Assembly: GCF_013389455.1 (NCBI RefSeq)
Contig: NZ_CP058278.1
Location: 3,596,001 to 3,660,000 of the forward strand
Origin: Flavobacterium inviolabile
GTDB taxonomy: Bacteria > Bacteroidota > Bacteroidia > Flavobacteriales > Flavobacteriaceae
DNA length: 64,000 nt
Reading direction: 5' to 3'
Within the stretch, counting starts at the first letter, position 1; each line of letters starts with the position of its first letter. Made by a program: the position numbers and the translations under genes. The notes under the pieces were generated by a model that saw nothing but the letters and a program-made list of their open reading frames with translations, was not told the DNA's origin and did not search any database. This document shows, one piece after another, positions 34,809 to 42,997 of this stretch.

Positions 34809-35825
34809 ATGAAAAAACATTTTACTTCCATCGCAAAAACGGCTCTTATTTTAGTTTATCTTGTAATTGTTGCCGGTGCACTGGTGCGTATGACCGGTTC
34901 CGGAATGGGTTGCCCCGACTGGCCGAAATGTTTTGGATATTATATTCCTCCAACGGATGTTAAAGAACTGACGTGGAGTGAAAACAGGGAATTTAAAAAA
35001 GGACAGGTAATCATTAAAGACCAAAGTCTTTTGGTTGCCAAAGATAATTTTACCACAGGAAGCACATTTGAAGCTTCCCATTGGGAAAAATACACCAAAC
35101 ACGATTATGCGATTTTTAATCCGACGCATACCTGGACAGAATATATTAACCGTTTAACTGGTGCTTTGGCAGGATTGGCCTGTTTTGTTATGGCTATTGC
35201 TTCTTTCTCACTCTGGAAACAAAGTAAAAAGATCACACTGCTGTCCTGGCTGGTAGTCTTTATGATGGGATTCCAGGCGTGGCTGGGTGCTACCGTGGTC
35301 TATTCGGTACTGAATCCGGTAAAAATTACCGTTCACATGGTAATGGCTTTGGTTATTGTTGCCGTGATACTCTATATCATCCGGTTGGCAAAACCGGTTA
35401 GTTCCGATAAAATATTCAATCCGATGTTCCGTACCGTATTGTGGGTTTCTTTAGGACTTACGCTGGTACAGGTGGTTTTGGGCACACAGGTGCGCCAGTT
35501 TGTAGACGAACAGGTAAAATCCGGAATTGGCAACGAAACCCTGTGGCTGAGCAACCCGGAAATCAGCTTCTATTTCCACCGGACATTCTCTTTCCTTGTT
35601 TTGTTTGCCAACCTGTTTTTATATTTAAGAAACAAACGTTTCAAATTAGGTTTTGACAAAATTAACTGGGTAATGCTGCTTTTACTGGCCGAAATAGCTT
35701 CCGGAATTGCCATGTACTACCTTCATTTCCCGTTTGGCAGCCAAACCATACACTTAGTACTGGCTTCCATCCTGTTCGGAATACAGTTTTATATGATTTT
35801 AGAAGCCCGAAAAAATAGGCTGTAG
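34809..35825 (+). CDS. ctaA: Heme A synthase (COX15/CtaA family)
   Basis: A 338-residue inner-membrane oxidase that converts the C8 methyl of haem O to a formyl group, giving haem A for cytochrome oxidase. Eight hydrophobic segments form two similar four-helix halves. Four histidines expected as haem ligands stand in THTWTEYINRL, ITVHMVMAL, FYFHRTFSF and TIHLVLASI. The N-terminal LVRMTGSGMGCPDWPKCFG motif is the COX15 hallmark. An upstream in-frame TTG at 34794 exists; the ATG at 34809 (MKKHFTSIAK) is chosen. It converges on the response-regulator gene with 5 nt between stops. Confidence 0.93.
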   Translation: MKKHFTSIAKTALILVYLVIVAGALVRMTGSGMGCPDWPKCFGYYIPPTDVKELTWSENREFKKGQVIIKDQSLLVAKDNFTTGSTFEASHWEKYTKHDYAIFNPTHTWTEYINRLTGALAGLACFVMAIASFSLWKQSKKITLLSWLVVFMMGFQAWLGATVVYSVLNPVKITVHMVMALVIVAVILYIIRLAKPVSSDKIFNPMFRTVLWVSLGLTLVQVVLGTQVRQFVDEQVKSGIGNETLWLSNPEISFYFHRTFSFLVLFANLFLYLRNKRFKLGFDKINWVMLLLLAEIASGIAMYYLHFPFGSQTIHLVLASILFGIQFYMILEARKNRL

Positions 35826-35830
35826 TAATC

Positions 35831-36586
35831 CTAACCGATCCAGTCTTTAAAATCACTGACTCTTTCCCGGCTTACAATAACTTCCTCTTCTTTAAATGTG
35901 GGTAAGATCACTTTTAAACGGGAATTGCTGTACAGGATGATTTCTTTTACCGCTTTCATAGGGATAATAAATTTACGGCTCACCCGGTAGAAATCCTTCG
36001 GGTCGAGTTCCGTTTCCAGCTGTTCTAATGTAATGTCCAGCAAATAGTTCCGGTTGTCAAGCGTGTGCAGATAGGTACCTTTATTCTCGCTGAAAAAGCA
36101 TTCTACCTCATCAATGGGAATTACTTTTAGCTGCTGCCCTATTTTAACGGTAAACCGTTTTTTATACTGTTTATCAACAGGGTTAACCAGCATTCGCTTA
36201 ATGGTTTCAAAATCGAGTGACAAATCCTGGGGTTTTGGCTGTCTTTCTTTAAATTTCCGGAGTGCTGTTTCCAGATCGTCTTCATCGATTGGTTTCAGCA
36301 GGTAGTCAATACTGTTTAGTTTAAATGCTTTTAAAGCATACTCATCATAGGCCGTTGTAAAAATCACGGCGCTTTTAATTTCAATCTGTTCAAAAATCTC
36401 AAATGATAAACCGTCAGAAAGCTGGATGTCCAAAAAGATCAGCTCCGGATGCGGGTTGTTGTGAAACCATTCCAACGCCTCTTCTACAGAGTGGAGCATG
36501 GTTCCTACCTTTAATCCCAGTTTTTCAACTTTTCGCTGCAGCAGTCGGGCAGCCGGTTTTTCGTCTTCAATGATAATGATATTCAT
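35831..36586 (-). CDS. LytTR-family response regulator
   Basis: A 251-residue regulator. The receiver domain (1 to about 120) has the acidic pair IIIEDE, phosphoacceptor Asp53 in IFLDIQLSDG, the Thr of FTTAYDEYALKAF and the Lys of YLLKPIDEDDL. After a linker, the LytTR DNA-binding domain (about 145-251) shows KIGQQLKVIPIDEVECFFSE and FYRVSRKFIIPM. It is the last gene of a minus-strand operon that encodes its likely partner, a LytS-type kinase, three genes upstream. Target promoters are unknown. Confidence 0.93.
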   Translation of the reverse strand: MNIIIIEDEKPAARLLQRKVEKLGLKVGTMLHSVEEALEWFHNNPHPELIFLDIQLSDGLSFEIFEQIEIKSAVIFTTAYDEYALKAFKLNSIDYLLKPIDEDDLETALRKFKERQPKPQDLSLDFETIKRMLVNPVDKQYKKRFTVKIGQQLKVIPIDEVECFFSENKGTYLHTLDNRNYLLDITLEQLETELDPKDFYRVSRKFIIPMKAVKEIILYSNSRLKVILPTFKEEEVIVSRERVSDFKDWIG

Positions 36587-36630
36587 TTTGTGTGCTTATA
36601 ATGCTAAATTAAACAAGATTCTTTTCAGGA

Positions 36631-36966
36631 TTATTCCCAGCGTTCTCTTTTTTCCTTTTCCATAAACTCTTTGATCTTGCGTTCTTCCCAGTTACGGCCA
36701 AAGAAAAAATCATAGCCAAAAACCCTTAATCCATGTGCCAGAAGACCAATTCCCCAGCAAAATGCGGTAAAAAAGTTTTTAAACTGAAAATAGCTTTCGC
36801 CTTCTTTAAGATCCTGGATATTCAGAAAAACAATAAAGAGGTTAACAATAATATAAACGATTAAGTGTGAGTAAAATCCTTTGATTCTTTTTACTCTTCT
36901 CGCAGCATCCGCATAACGGTCGTCTGCGCTATAATCCTTATCCCAGGAGTCAAATCTTTTTCGCAT
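36631..36966 (-). CDS. 2TM domain-containing membrane protein
   Basis: A 111-residue protein with the 2TM domain: a short charged N-terminus, AARRVKRIKGFYSHLIVYIIVNLFIV (first helix, read in parts), a loop, then the second helix FCWGIGLLAHGLRVFGYDFFF and a basic tail with NWEERKIKEFMEKE. The same order (K-x-I/A-K-G-F-Y, W-G-x-G, H-G-x-x-V-F, WEERKI) occurs in its neighbour and at the C-terminus of the kinase. Function unknown; being between kinase and regulator genes, it may take part in signal sensing. A 44-nt gap separates it from the regulator gene. Confidence 0.88.
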   Translation of the reverse strand: MRKRFDSWDKDYSADDRYADAARRVKRIKGFYSHLIVYIIVNLFIVFLNIQDLKEGESYFQFKNFFTAFCWGIGLLAHGLRVFGYDFFFGRNWEERKIKEFMEKEKRERWE

Positions 36967-36978
36967 TGGTCTTGATTT

Positions 36979-37284
36979 TTATTTCCAGTTTTTTTTACGT
37001 GCTTCTTCTTTTTCAATAAATTCCTGCATTTTGCGCTCCTCCCAGTCCTTACCTAAAAACGGCATATAATTAAAAACTTTCATACCGTGAATGGCTACGC
37101 CAACACCCCAGCCCAGCATCGGGTAAAAAAACCACAGATGTTCCGGTGAGGTTAACAGGTTCATTGCCACTAAAGCAAGGTTCACAGCTATATAAGCCGT
37201 CAGGTTCCCGTAAAATCCTTTTATTTCTTCTACTCTTTTTTTCGCTAACCGGTAGCGTTCTTCTTCATTATAATTACGTTCCAT
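36979..37284 (-). CDS. 2TM domain-containing membrane protein
   Basis: A 101-residue paralogue of the preceding 2TM protein. It has RVEEIKGFYGNLTAYIAV (helix 1), MLGWGVGVAIHGMKVF (helix 2) and GKDWEERKMQEFIEKEE, ending in KNWK. It is closer to the kinase C-terminus (which also ends in KNWK) than to its other neighbour, suggesting a recent duplication. Encoded 28 nt after the kinase gene and 12 nt before the next 2TM gene. Confidence 0.88.
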   Translation of the reverse strand: MERNYNEEERYRLAKKRVEEIKGFYGNLTAYIAVNLALVAMNLLTSPEHLWFFYPMLGWGVGVAIHGMKVFNYMPFLGKDWEERKMQEFIEKEEARKKNWK

Positions 37285-37312
37285 AACATTATTTTTTTAG
37301 TTGCCTTTCGCT

Positions 37313-38653
37313 TTACTTCCAGTTTTTTCTGCTGTCGTTATCCTGCTTGTCCATTAATTCCCTGATTTTGCGTTCTTCCCAGCTGGCTCCATATCCGAAA
37401 ACACTGAAACCGTGAATGAACAACCCCATTCCCCAGCCCAGCATCGGGAACCAGAACCACTGGAATTGTGAAGAAAAGGTCAGGTTAATAAAAACCAGTG
37501 TAGGAATCACCAGGCAGTAGGAAATCATATTCCCGTAAAACCCTTTGATGGCTTCCACTTTCTTTTTGGCTCTGTAATAAGCCGAATCATCGTGATGTTG
37601 ATAGGTTTCCATAATTCCAACTTGTTTTGTTAACATTGGTAACCGCACAATAAAATCTTTATCGGTCTGCTCAATTTTCACTTTTCTGTCGGTAAGTATC
37701 GCATAACGGTTGATGATATTCTGCAATCCCACACCCTGCCTGTCCTTTAAAACTTCTTTTTTCTGAAAGTCATTCTGTACAACCAGGCAGTTGTCCTGTT
37801 CGTAAATGCGGATGTGAAGCGGCTTTTTCTCACTCACCACATTATGTTTGATCGTGTTTTCCAGTAATAACTGTAACGAAAGCGGAACCACTTTGCCGTC
37901 CGGATTTTCCAGCTGCTCCGGATGTTCATAAAAGAGGCTGTTTTCAAAACGCATTTTCAGAAGATTCATATAGGTTTTCGCAAAAGCCAGTTCTTCTTCT
38001 ATACTAACAAGCTCTTTGTCCCGCTGTTCCAGCACATACCGGTATATTTTCGATAAAGAGGCCGTAAACCGCTGGGCATTATCCGGATTTTCTTCTATCA
38101 GCGAACTCAGTACATTCAGGCTGTTAAACAAAAAATGCGGATCAATCTGATTTTTTAAGCTTTCAAATTTTGCCGAAGCCGTTCCGGCTATTATTTTTTG
38201 CTGCTTGACCCTGTTTTCCTGGTAAGAACGGTAAAAATAAATGGCATGTATGATGATCGTTACAATAAATGTAATCACAATTGCCACCAGGTAATTCCCT
38301 GCTTTTTCCCTTTCCAGAAACGCGTCCAGCGTGAGCTTGTTTAAAACAACTTCCTCAAAGATCCTTAGCAGGAAAATAGTTCCCAACGAAACGGCAAAAG
38401 AGCCAAAGAAACCTATAAAAATCCTTTTCGGCGAGAACCGGTCTTTTACAAAAATCCGGTCTAAGCCAATAAACACTGCCATATTTGCCATATATAAAGC
38501 AACAGAATACAACACTGTACATTCAAAAACAAGCAGCAGCTTATCATCAAAGGCTATTTTTACGCCTATAATCAATTGGATGAAAAACATCACCAGAAAG
38601 ATGATCACTCCTATTATCAGTGAACGAAAAAAATGTTTCAGATATTTATTCAT
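37313..38653 (-). CDS. LytS-type sensor histidine kinase fused to a C-terminal 2TM domain
   Basis: A 446-residue kinase. Residues 1-142 hold four membrane helices without an obvious periplasmic sensor. Then comes the His_kinase family block with phosphoacceptor His173 in NQIDPHFLFNSLNVLSSLI and YRYVLEQRDKELVSIEEEL, and a HATPase domain (LLLENTIKHNVV, GVGLQNIINRY; 260-340). Unusually a 2TM domain follows (about 356-446: KKKVEAIKGFYGN, MLGWGMGLFIHGF, SWEERKIRELM), the same domain encoded twice downstream. Met348 begins what looks like a former separate gene. The kinase should phosphorylate the LytTR regulator three genes on. The signal is unknown. Confidence 0.92.
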   Translation of the reverse strand: MNKYLKHFFRSLIIGVIIFLVMFFIQLIIGVKIAFDDKLLLVFECTVLYSVALYMANMAVFIGLDRIFVKDRFSPKRIFIGFFGSFAVSLGTIFLLRIFEEVVLNKLTLDAFLEREKAGNYLVAIVITFIVTIIIHAIYFYRSYQENRVKQQKIIAGTASAKFESLKNQIDPHFLFNSLNVLSSLIEENPDNAQRFTASLSKIYRYVLEQRDKELVSIEEELAFAKTYMNLLKMRFENSLFYEHPEQLENPDGKVVPLSLQLLLENTIKHNVVSEKKPLHIRIYEQDNCLVVQNDFQKKEVLKDRQGVGLQNIINRYAILTDRKVKIEQTDKDFIVRLPMLTKQVGIMETYQHHDDSAYYRAKKKVEAIKGFYGNMISYCLVIPTLVFINLTFSSQFQWFWFPMLGWGMGLFIHGFSVFGYGASWEERKIRELMDKQDNDSRKNWK

Positions 38654-38656
38654 GCT

Positions 38657-39103
38657 TTAGCTTTCTTGCTTTGATTGATAATTCTCAAAGGTCATTTCAA
38701 ATTTCACTTCACCGTTTGTATAGGTTCCAACGGCATTCCATCCTTGTTTTGTATAGAACACTTCGGCTCTGGTGTTTGGCGCCGTGCCCAGATAAACCGT
38801 TTTCCGGGTCTGGTCAAAGTACCAGGCTAACATTAACCGGTGCAATTCTTTCCCGATTCCTTTTTCGGCATAATCAGGATGAACAAACAGTGCCCAGATA
38901 TTATTTTCCTGTAAATCCACTATCGAGAAGCCAACAATTTTTTCCTCTGCGATACAAACCCAGCCTTTGCCTTTTTCGGTGATATAAAAAAGGACGTCTT
39001 TATCCGGAACAATATCGGGATTGCTCAGCCGGTTCTCTTTTACGGCATTCCGGACGATCTGAATTTGTGCGATATCATCGCTGTGGGCTTCTCGGTATAA
39101 CAT
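38657..39103 (-). CDS. GNAT family N-acetyltransferase
   Basis: A 148-residue acetyl-CoA-dependent transferase. YREAHSDDIAQIQIVRNAVK at the start, GFSIVDLQENNIWALFVHPDYAEKGIGKEL (read in two parts) with the acetyl-CoA loop YAEKGIGKEL, and the C-terminal VFYTKQGWNAVG are the GNAT marks. No membrane or signal segment. It lies 1 nt after the TPR gene's stop region and 3 nt before the kinase gene, inside the signalling operon. Substrate unknown. Confidence 0.88.
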   Translation of the reverse strand: MLYREAHSDDIAQIQIVRNAVKENRLSNPDIVPDKDVLFYITEKGKGWVCIAEEKIVGFSIVDLQENNIWALFVHPDYAEKGIGKELHRLMLAWYFDQTRKTVYLGTAPNTRAEVFYTKQGWNAVGTYTNGEVKFEMTFENYQSKQES

Positions 39104-39104
39104 C

Positions 39105-39734
39105 TTATTTCGGGCAGTTTTTTAATACTTCCTGCGCTCTTTCCAATCCCCAGTTTGGGTGAAAAGGCGATTCTGGTTTAAAAGTAGCAAAAAGTTCTAT
39201 TGCTTTTTCAATCTGTGCACACATTGGCTTGGTATCTTTTCCAAAATATTTAGCCCCACCAATTTCAAATTCCGCTTTTGAGAAAACCACCCGTGGATTA
39301 TTTGGCGCAATAGCCAGTGCCTTATAATATTGTTCCATCGTTTTACCGGACAGGGTCATCCCGTTTACCTGAGGGTCATAAACAATCCAGGCGGTATAAA
39401 TCAACGCTTGTGTAACCATCAATTCCGGGTTATTCGGACTTAAAGCCGTAGCCTCGTTCTGGGCCTTTTGGGCTTTCTCCAAAAGAGCCGGAAGATTTTC
39501 CCTGTTTTTTCCAACGGCTGCAAAAGCTTCTGTAGTGTTTATCAGCGTGATATAATAGTCCGGCAGCCAGTTGTCTTTTTCTACCAGGGCAATTCTTTCA
39601 AACATAGCCGATGCTTCTGCCGGTTTTCCTTCTCCCCAAAGCCCTAACGCTTTGCCCATTCCTTTTTCATACTGCGTCTGAGCAAATGTCATACTACAAA
39701 CGAATAATGCTAATGCGGTGATAATTTTTGTCAT
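39105..39734 (-). CDS. Secreted TPR-like protein
   Basis: A 209-residue exported protein with a signal peptide (residues 1-18, ending MTFAQ). The rest is helical with TPR-like repeats: GLWGEGKPAEASAMFERIAL, ENLPALLEKAQKAQNEATALSPNN and YYKALAIAPNNPRVVFSKAE. It ends with CPK. First gene of the six-gene operon that ends with the LytTR regulator, with a promoter box 66 nt before its ATG. Function unknown; a periplasmic partner for the sensor system is possible but not shown. Confidence 0.82.
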   Translation of the reverse strand: MTKIITALALFVCSMTFAQTQYEKGMGKALGLWGEGKPAEASAMFERIALVEKDNWLPDYYITLINTTEAFAAVGKNRENLPALLEKAQKAQNEATALSPNNPELMVTQALIYTAWIVYDPQVNGMTLSGKTMEQYYKALAIAPNNPRVVFSKAEFEIGGAKYFGKDTKPMCAQIEKAIELFATFKPESPFHPNWGLERAQEVLKNCPK

Positions 39735-39799
39735 TTTTAGATTTTTTTAGTTATTGGTTACTATTCAGATTGATGATTAAAACTTCTTTATTTACAGTT

Positions 39800-39807
39800 C
39801 AAAAGTA
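39800..39807 (-). promoter_or_regulatory. Promoter -7 element of the TPR-kinase-regulator operon
   Basis: TACTTTTG on the minus strand, a full TAnnTTTG match, with TTTT at the upstream position, 66 nt before the ATG at 39734. The next TAnnTTTG-type box on this strand downstream was not seen before the regulator, so it may serve all six genes. Confidence 0.6.
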
Positions 39808-39869
39808 GCCCTGTTTTAACACCCGGAAAACTTATCGTTACCCAACTGTTGTTTTTCGGGGATGAATTG

Positions 39870-42020
39870 TTACAGGTTATCCAATTGGTTTGATTTCTTG
39901 TCCTGGCTGATCGTCCAGAAGAAGCCCACAAAGAAAAAACGGTCTGCCGGCTGCGTAATCGCCTGACGCTGGAACTGCCCGCTCATATCCGGTGAATTGG
40001 CATATTGGTAACCAAAAACATTGTCATTCCCCAATACGTTGGAAACAGAGAAGAACAAAATCTTTTGCTGGGACAACAAATAGGCCCAGCTCACACTCAG
40101 GCTATTATAGCTTTTGGTTTTGCCATTCATAAAAAGTGTTTCATTAGGATTATTGTATGGTCTTCCGGTTGCAAAACTGTTGGTTACACTCAGCTGGGAA
40201 CGCAAATCGTCAATCCAGTATTTCCCAACCACCGAAAGCGTATGCTTTGCAACAAAACCCGGTGTAACCGAAGCGGTATAGTTTTTATAATCCCTTTTGC
40301 TATCAATATAGGAATAGGAAACCCAGTAATCCAGGCTTTTAATCGATTTACTGTCTCTCCAGAAAATATCCAGCCCTTTGGCAAAACCGCTACCGTTGTT
40401 ATTGTAAACACTGTTGTATTGCGGTAAGTCAGTATTGTATTTTACCAGATTTTCGTAATCTTTATAAAAAAGCTCCGCTCTTAAGGTTTGCCCGTTCGCC
40501 GCATAATTATAATTCAACAGATAATGTGCTGTTTTTTCCGGTTCGAAACCCGACGTATATTTCAGATAATCCTGTTTTGGCAGCTGATGAAAATCCCCGT
40601 AAGCAACAGAAAGCTGTCCGTTTTTACTGGTTTTGTAAGCAAATGAGATCCGGGGATCGATCGTACTTTTTTCCAATAAATCACTGTACATCCCGCGTAC
40701 CCCAACTTTAGCGACAAAGTCTTTAGACAATACAATATCCGATTCGGCATACAAGGCACCAATACTACTGGTGTAGCTGCTTTGAAAGGCATTCACATCC
40801 TGGAAAAAATGCTCTTTAAAATCGGTCAGGAAATAATCCCCGCCAAAAGTGAAACGCACTTTATTTGAAAACTTCTTGGACAATTTTAATTTCAGGTGCG
40901 CTGCATTTTCCCTGTTTTTTAGAAAATCGGCATTCAGATCCGTTTTATTCTGACTGTATCCTAATCCCACTCCGGTCTGTATCGTCCAGTTTGCTCCAAA
41001 ATTGCCTTTATAGGACGAGTTCAGGTAAAAATTACTGTTCTTTGTGTCTACCCGAACCGGATCGGCATAGTTCACATCTTTTTGGTTCAGGTCAAAACTT
41101 GCATGGTCGAAAGCCGCATAAAACTTAAACAGCCCGTTTTCAAAATGACGGCGGTACACCATTTCTCCCGACATGGACTGGTACGGCTTGTTCCAGTCTA
41201 CATTTTGTTTGATCAGCTTCTGGTACGGTTCCAGGTTGATATAGTTCATATTAAAACTCAGCGAGCTTTTTTCCCATTTTTGGGTATTTCCCACACCCAG
41301 ACCAACGGTCATAAAAGCAACATCCGTTTTTTCCTGATCGGGATCGTTAATGGTACTCAAAAGCAATACGCTCGATAAGGCATCGCCATATTCGGCAGAA
41401 TAACCACCGGTAGAAAAAGAGATCCCGCTAAATAAAAAAGGTGAAAAACGCCCTCTGGTAGGCAAGTTGTTTGCCGATGCGCCATAAGGCTGTGCCACAC
41501 GAATACCGTCAATATAGGTTTGCGTTTCATCCGATTCCCCGCCTCTCACGAATAAACGTCCGCTTTCGCCAACAATCTGCGTCCCTGGTAAGGTTTGCAG
41601 CGCTCCGATGATGTTCCCGGCAGAACCCGCTGTAGTAACGATATCCAACGGTTTTAGCACTGCTGCCTTTGCATTGCTGCCCGCCTGGAAAGTTCCTGCC
41701 GAAATAACCACAGCATCCAGCGCATTCACGCTTTCTTTCAGCTTAAACGATCTTGGCTGGTAGCTTTCCACTACAATTGCTTCTTTTGTGGTTTCAAAAG
41801 TCAGAAAACTAATTAAAAGTGTCTGGTTTCCTTTCGCATCCGTTTCAAAGGTAAAAGCGCCGCTAGCATCAGAGGAAGCCCCGTCATAGGTTCCTTCAAT
41901 AAACACGTTCGCTCCTTCAAGCGGTTTCCCTTTCTGATCGACCACCTTACCGGAAATTTTGGTTTGTGACTGGATAGCCAGACAACTTAAAAAGCAAAAA
42001 ATAGTAATTATTGTTTTCAT
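39870..42020 (-). CDS. TonB-dependent outer-membrane receptor
   Basis: A 716-residue receptor. Signal peptide at 1-18 (AIQSQ), then a CarboxypepD_reg-like domain (ISGKVVDQKGKPLEGANVFIEG), a plug domain (about 105-215: TAGSAGNIIGALQTLPGTQIVGESGRLFVRGG, read in parts) and a beta-barrel to the end, with an aromatic terminal strand (FFFVGFFWTISQ before the tail). It should import a ligand, siderophore, cobalamin or oligosaccharide, energised by TonB. No SusD-like partner follows, so a SusCD sugar system is not supported. The start at 42020 was chosen since the in-frame ATG at 42071 would bury the signal peptide. Single gene. Confidence 0.92.
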   Translation of the reverse strand: MKTIITIFCFLSCLAIQSQTKISGKVVDQKGKPLEGANVFIEGTYDGASSDASGAFTFETDAKGNQTLLISFLTFETTKEAIVVESYQPRSFKLKESVNALDAVVISAGTFQAGSNAKAAVLKPLDIVTTAGSAGNIIGALQTLPGTQIVGESGRLFVRGGESDETQTYIDGIRVAQPYGASANNLPTRGRFSPFLFSGISFSTGGYSAEYGDALSSVLLLSTINDPDQEKTDVAFMTVGLGVGNTQKWEKSSLSFNMNYINLEPYQKLIKQNVDWNKPYQSMSGEMVYRRHFENGLFKFYAAFDHASFDLNQKDVNYADPVRVDTKNSNFYLNSSYKGNFGANWTIQTGVGLGYSQNKTDLNADFLKNRENAAHLKLKLSKKFSNKVRFTFGGDYFLTDFKEHFFQDVNAFQSSYTSSIGALYAESDIVLSKDFVAKVGVRGMYSDLLEKSTIDPRISFAYKTSKNGQLSVAYGDFHQLPKQDYLKYTSGFEPEKTAHYLLNYNYAANGQTLRAELFYKDYENLVKYNTDLPQYNSVYNNNGSGFAKGLDIFWRDSKSIKSLDYWVSYSYIDSKRDYKNYTASVTPGFVAKHTLSVVGKYWIDDLRSQLSVTNSFATGRPYNNPNETLFMNGKTKSYNSLSVSWAYLLSQQKILFFSVSNVLGNDNVFGYQYANSPDMSGQFQRQAITQPADRFFFVGFFWTISQDKKSNQLDNL

Positions 42021-42185
42021 TATTTCTGTATTTTGATAGGACAAATTTGCAGCACCTGACTGCCGTATCATAAAAAAGAATACTGAATTGTAAAATATAG
42101 CGGACGAACTGTAAATTAAAATAAGACGTACTGCTCTTAAAACTGCAAAATGACGTAACTTAGCCTGAACACCTAAAAAAACAGT

Positions 42186-42530
42186 ATGGATATTACTGAA
42201 TTACAAATACTTTGCACTTCTTTTCCGGGTGTCACAGAAGACATTAAATGGGGAGATGATTTGTGTTTTCATATCGGAAACAAAATGTTTTGTGTAATTG
42301 GCCTCAATACGGTTCCGGTTACCGCATCGTTTAAAGTAACAGCCGAAGAATTTTCAGAACTCATTCATAGAAACGGAATCAAGCCGGCGCCTTATGTCGC
42401 CCGTTACAAATGGGTTTTGGTTGAAGATATTGCACTGTTATCGCCAAAAGAATGGCAGCATTATATACAGCAGTCGTATCACTTGGTCAAAGACAAACTA
42501 CCGGCGAAAGTCAAAAAGGAATTGCAATAA
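42186..42530 (+). CDS. MmcQ/YjbR family protein
   Basis: A 114-residue protein of the MmcQ/YjbR fold, related to DNA-binding double-wing proteins. Family segments: ITELQILCTSFPGVTEDIKWGDD, CFHIGNKMFCVIGLN, SFKVTAEEF and the C-terminal VEDIALLSPKEWQHYIQQSY (each read in parts). No enzymatic motif. A weak promoter-like TAACTTAG lies just upstream. The next gene, a VOC protein, begins 17 nt after its stop. The role is unknown; the DNA-binding suggestion is a family inference. Confidence 0.88.
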   Translation: MDITELQILCTSFPGVTEDIKWGDDLCFHIGNKMFCVIGLNTVPVTASFKVTAEEFSELIHRNGIKPAPYVARYKWVLVEDIALLSPKEWQHYIQQSYHLVKDKLPAKVKKELQ

Positions 42531-42547
42531 CTCAAAATAAGGTCATC

Positions 42548-42919
42548 ATGAAAATCCCAGATCAGTATCTTCCGGTTATGCCCTATATCATTATTGAAGA
42601 AGCCGAAGCTTTTTTAAACTTTACCAAAAAAGTACTGGATGCACAGGAACAGCTTATCGTTCCAGGTGAAGGCAGCAGAACCATCATGCATGGCGAAATC
42701 AGGATTTTTGACGCCGTGATTATGTTTGCTCAGAAACCCGATGGTTTTGATGCGCGGCCCTGCGGAATGTTTATCTATATTGACAATGTGGACCTTGTTT
42801 ATAAAAAGGCTATCGAAAACAAAGCCGTTTCCTTAATGCCGCCTGTACAGCAGGATTATGGTTATACTGCTGGTTTTGAAGATCCTTTCGGCAACCAGTG
42901 GTGGATTGTAAATGCCTAA
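42548..42919 (+). CDS. VOC family protein (PhnB/glyoxalase-like)
   Basis: A 123-residue vicinal-oxygen-chelate fold protein. PDQYLPVMPYIIIEEAEAFLNF, a GSRTIMHGEIRIFDAVIMF strand, FIYIDNVDLVYKKAI and the C-terminal GFEDPFGNQWWI are characteristic of the PhnB-like 3-demethylubiquinone-9 methyltransferase/glyoxalase group. Metal ligands are not certain: a His at MHG and the Asp of DPFGN are present. The ATG at 42548 was preferred to an upstream ATG inside the MmcQ gene. Substrate unknown. Confidence 0.87.
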   Translation: MKIPDQYLPVMPYIIIEEAEAFLNFTKKVLDAQEQLIVPGEGSRTIMHGEIRIFDAVIMFAQKPDGFDARPCGMFIYIDNVDLVYKKAIENKAVSLMPPVQQDYGYTAGFEDPFGNQWWIVNA

Positions 42920-42958
42920 TTTTAACTTTTTCAATACCATTTTTAGCATCGCAATAAC

Positions 42959-42966
42959 TACTTTTG
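42959..42966 (+). promoter_or_regulatory. Promoter -7 element of the ClC-HPP gene pair
   Basis: TACTTTTG matches TAnnTTTG and ends 31 nt before the ClC gene's ATG. No TTTG is seen 19 nt upstream, only a T-rich stretch. Confidence 0.5.
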
Positions 42967-42997
42967 TAAATCTAAATCAGTTTGCGAACTTCTCCCA

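Noticed and set aside
39870..42020. TonB receptor as part of a SusC/SusD polysaccharide utilisation locus
   Set aside because: No SusD-like lipoprotein or glycoside hydrolase gene is next to it, and the neighbouring genes are unrelated.
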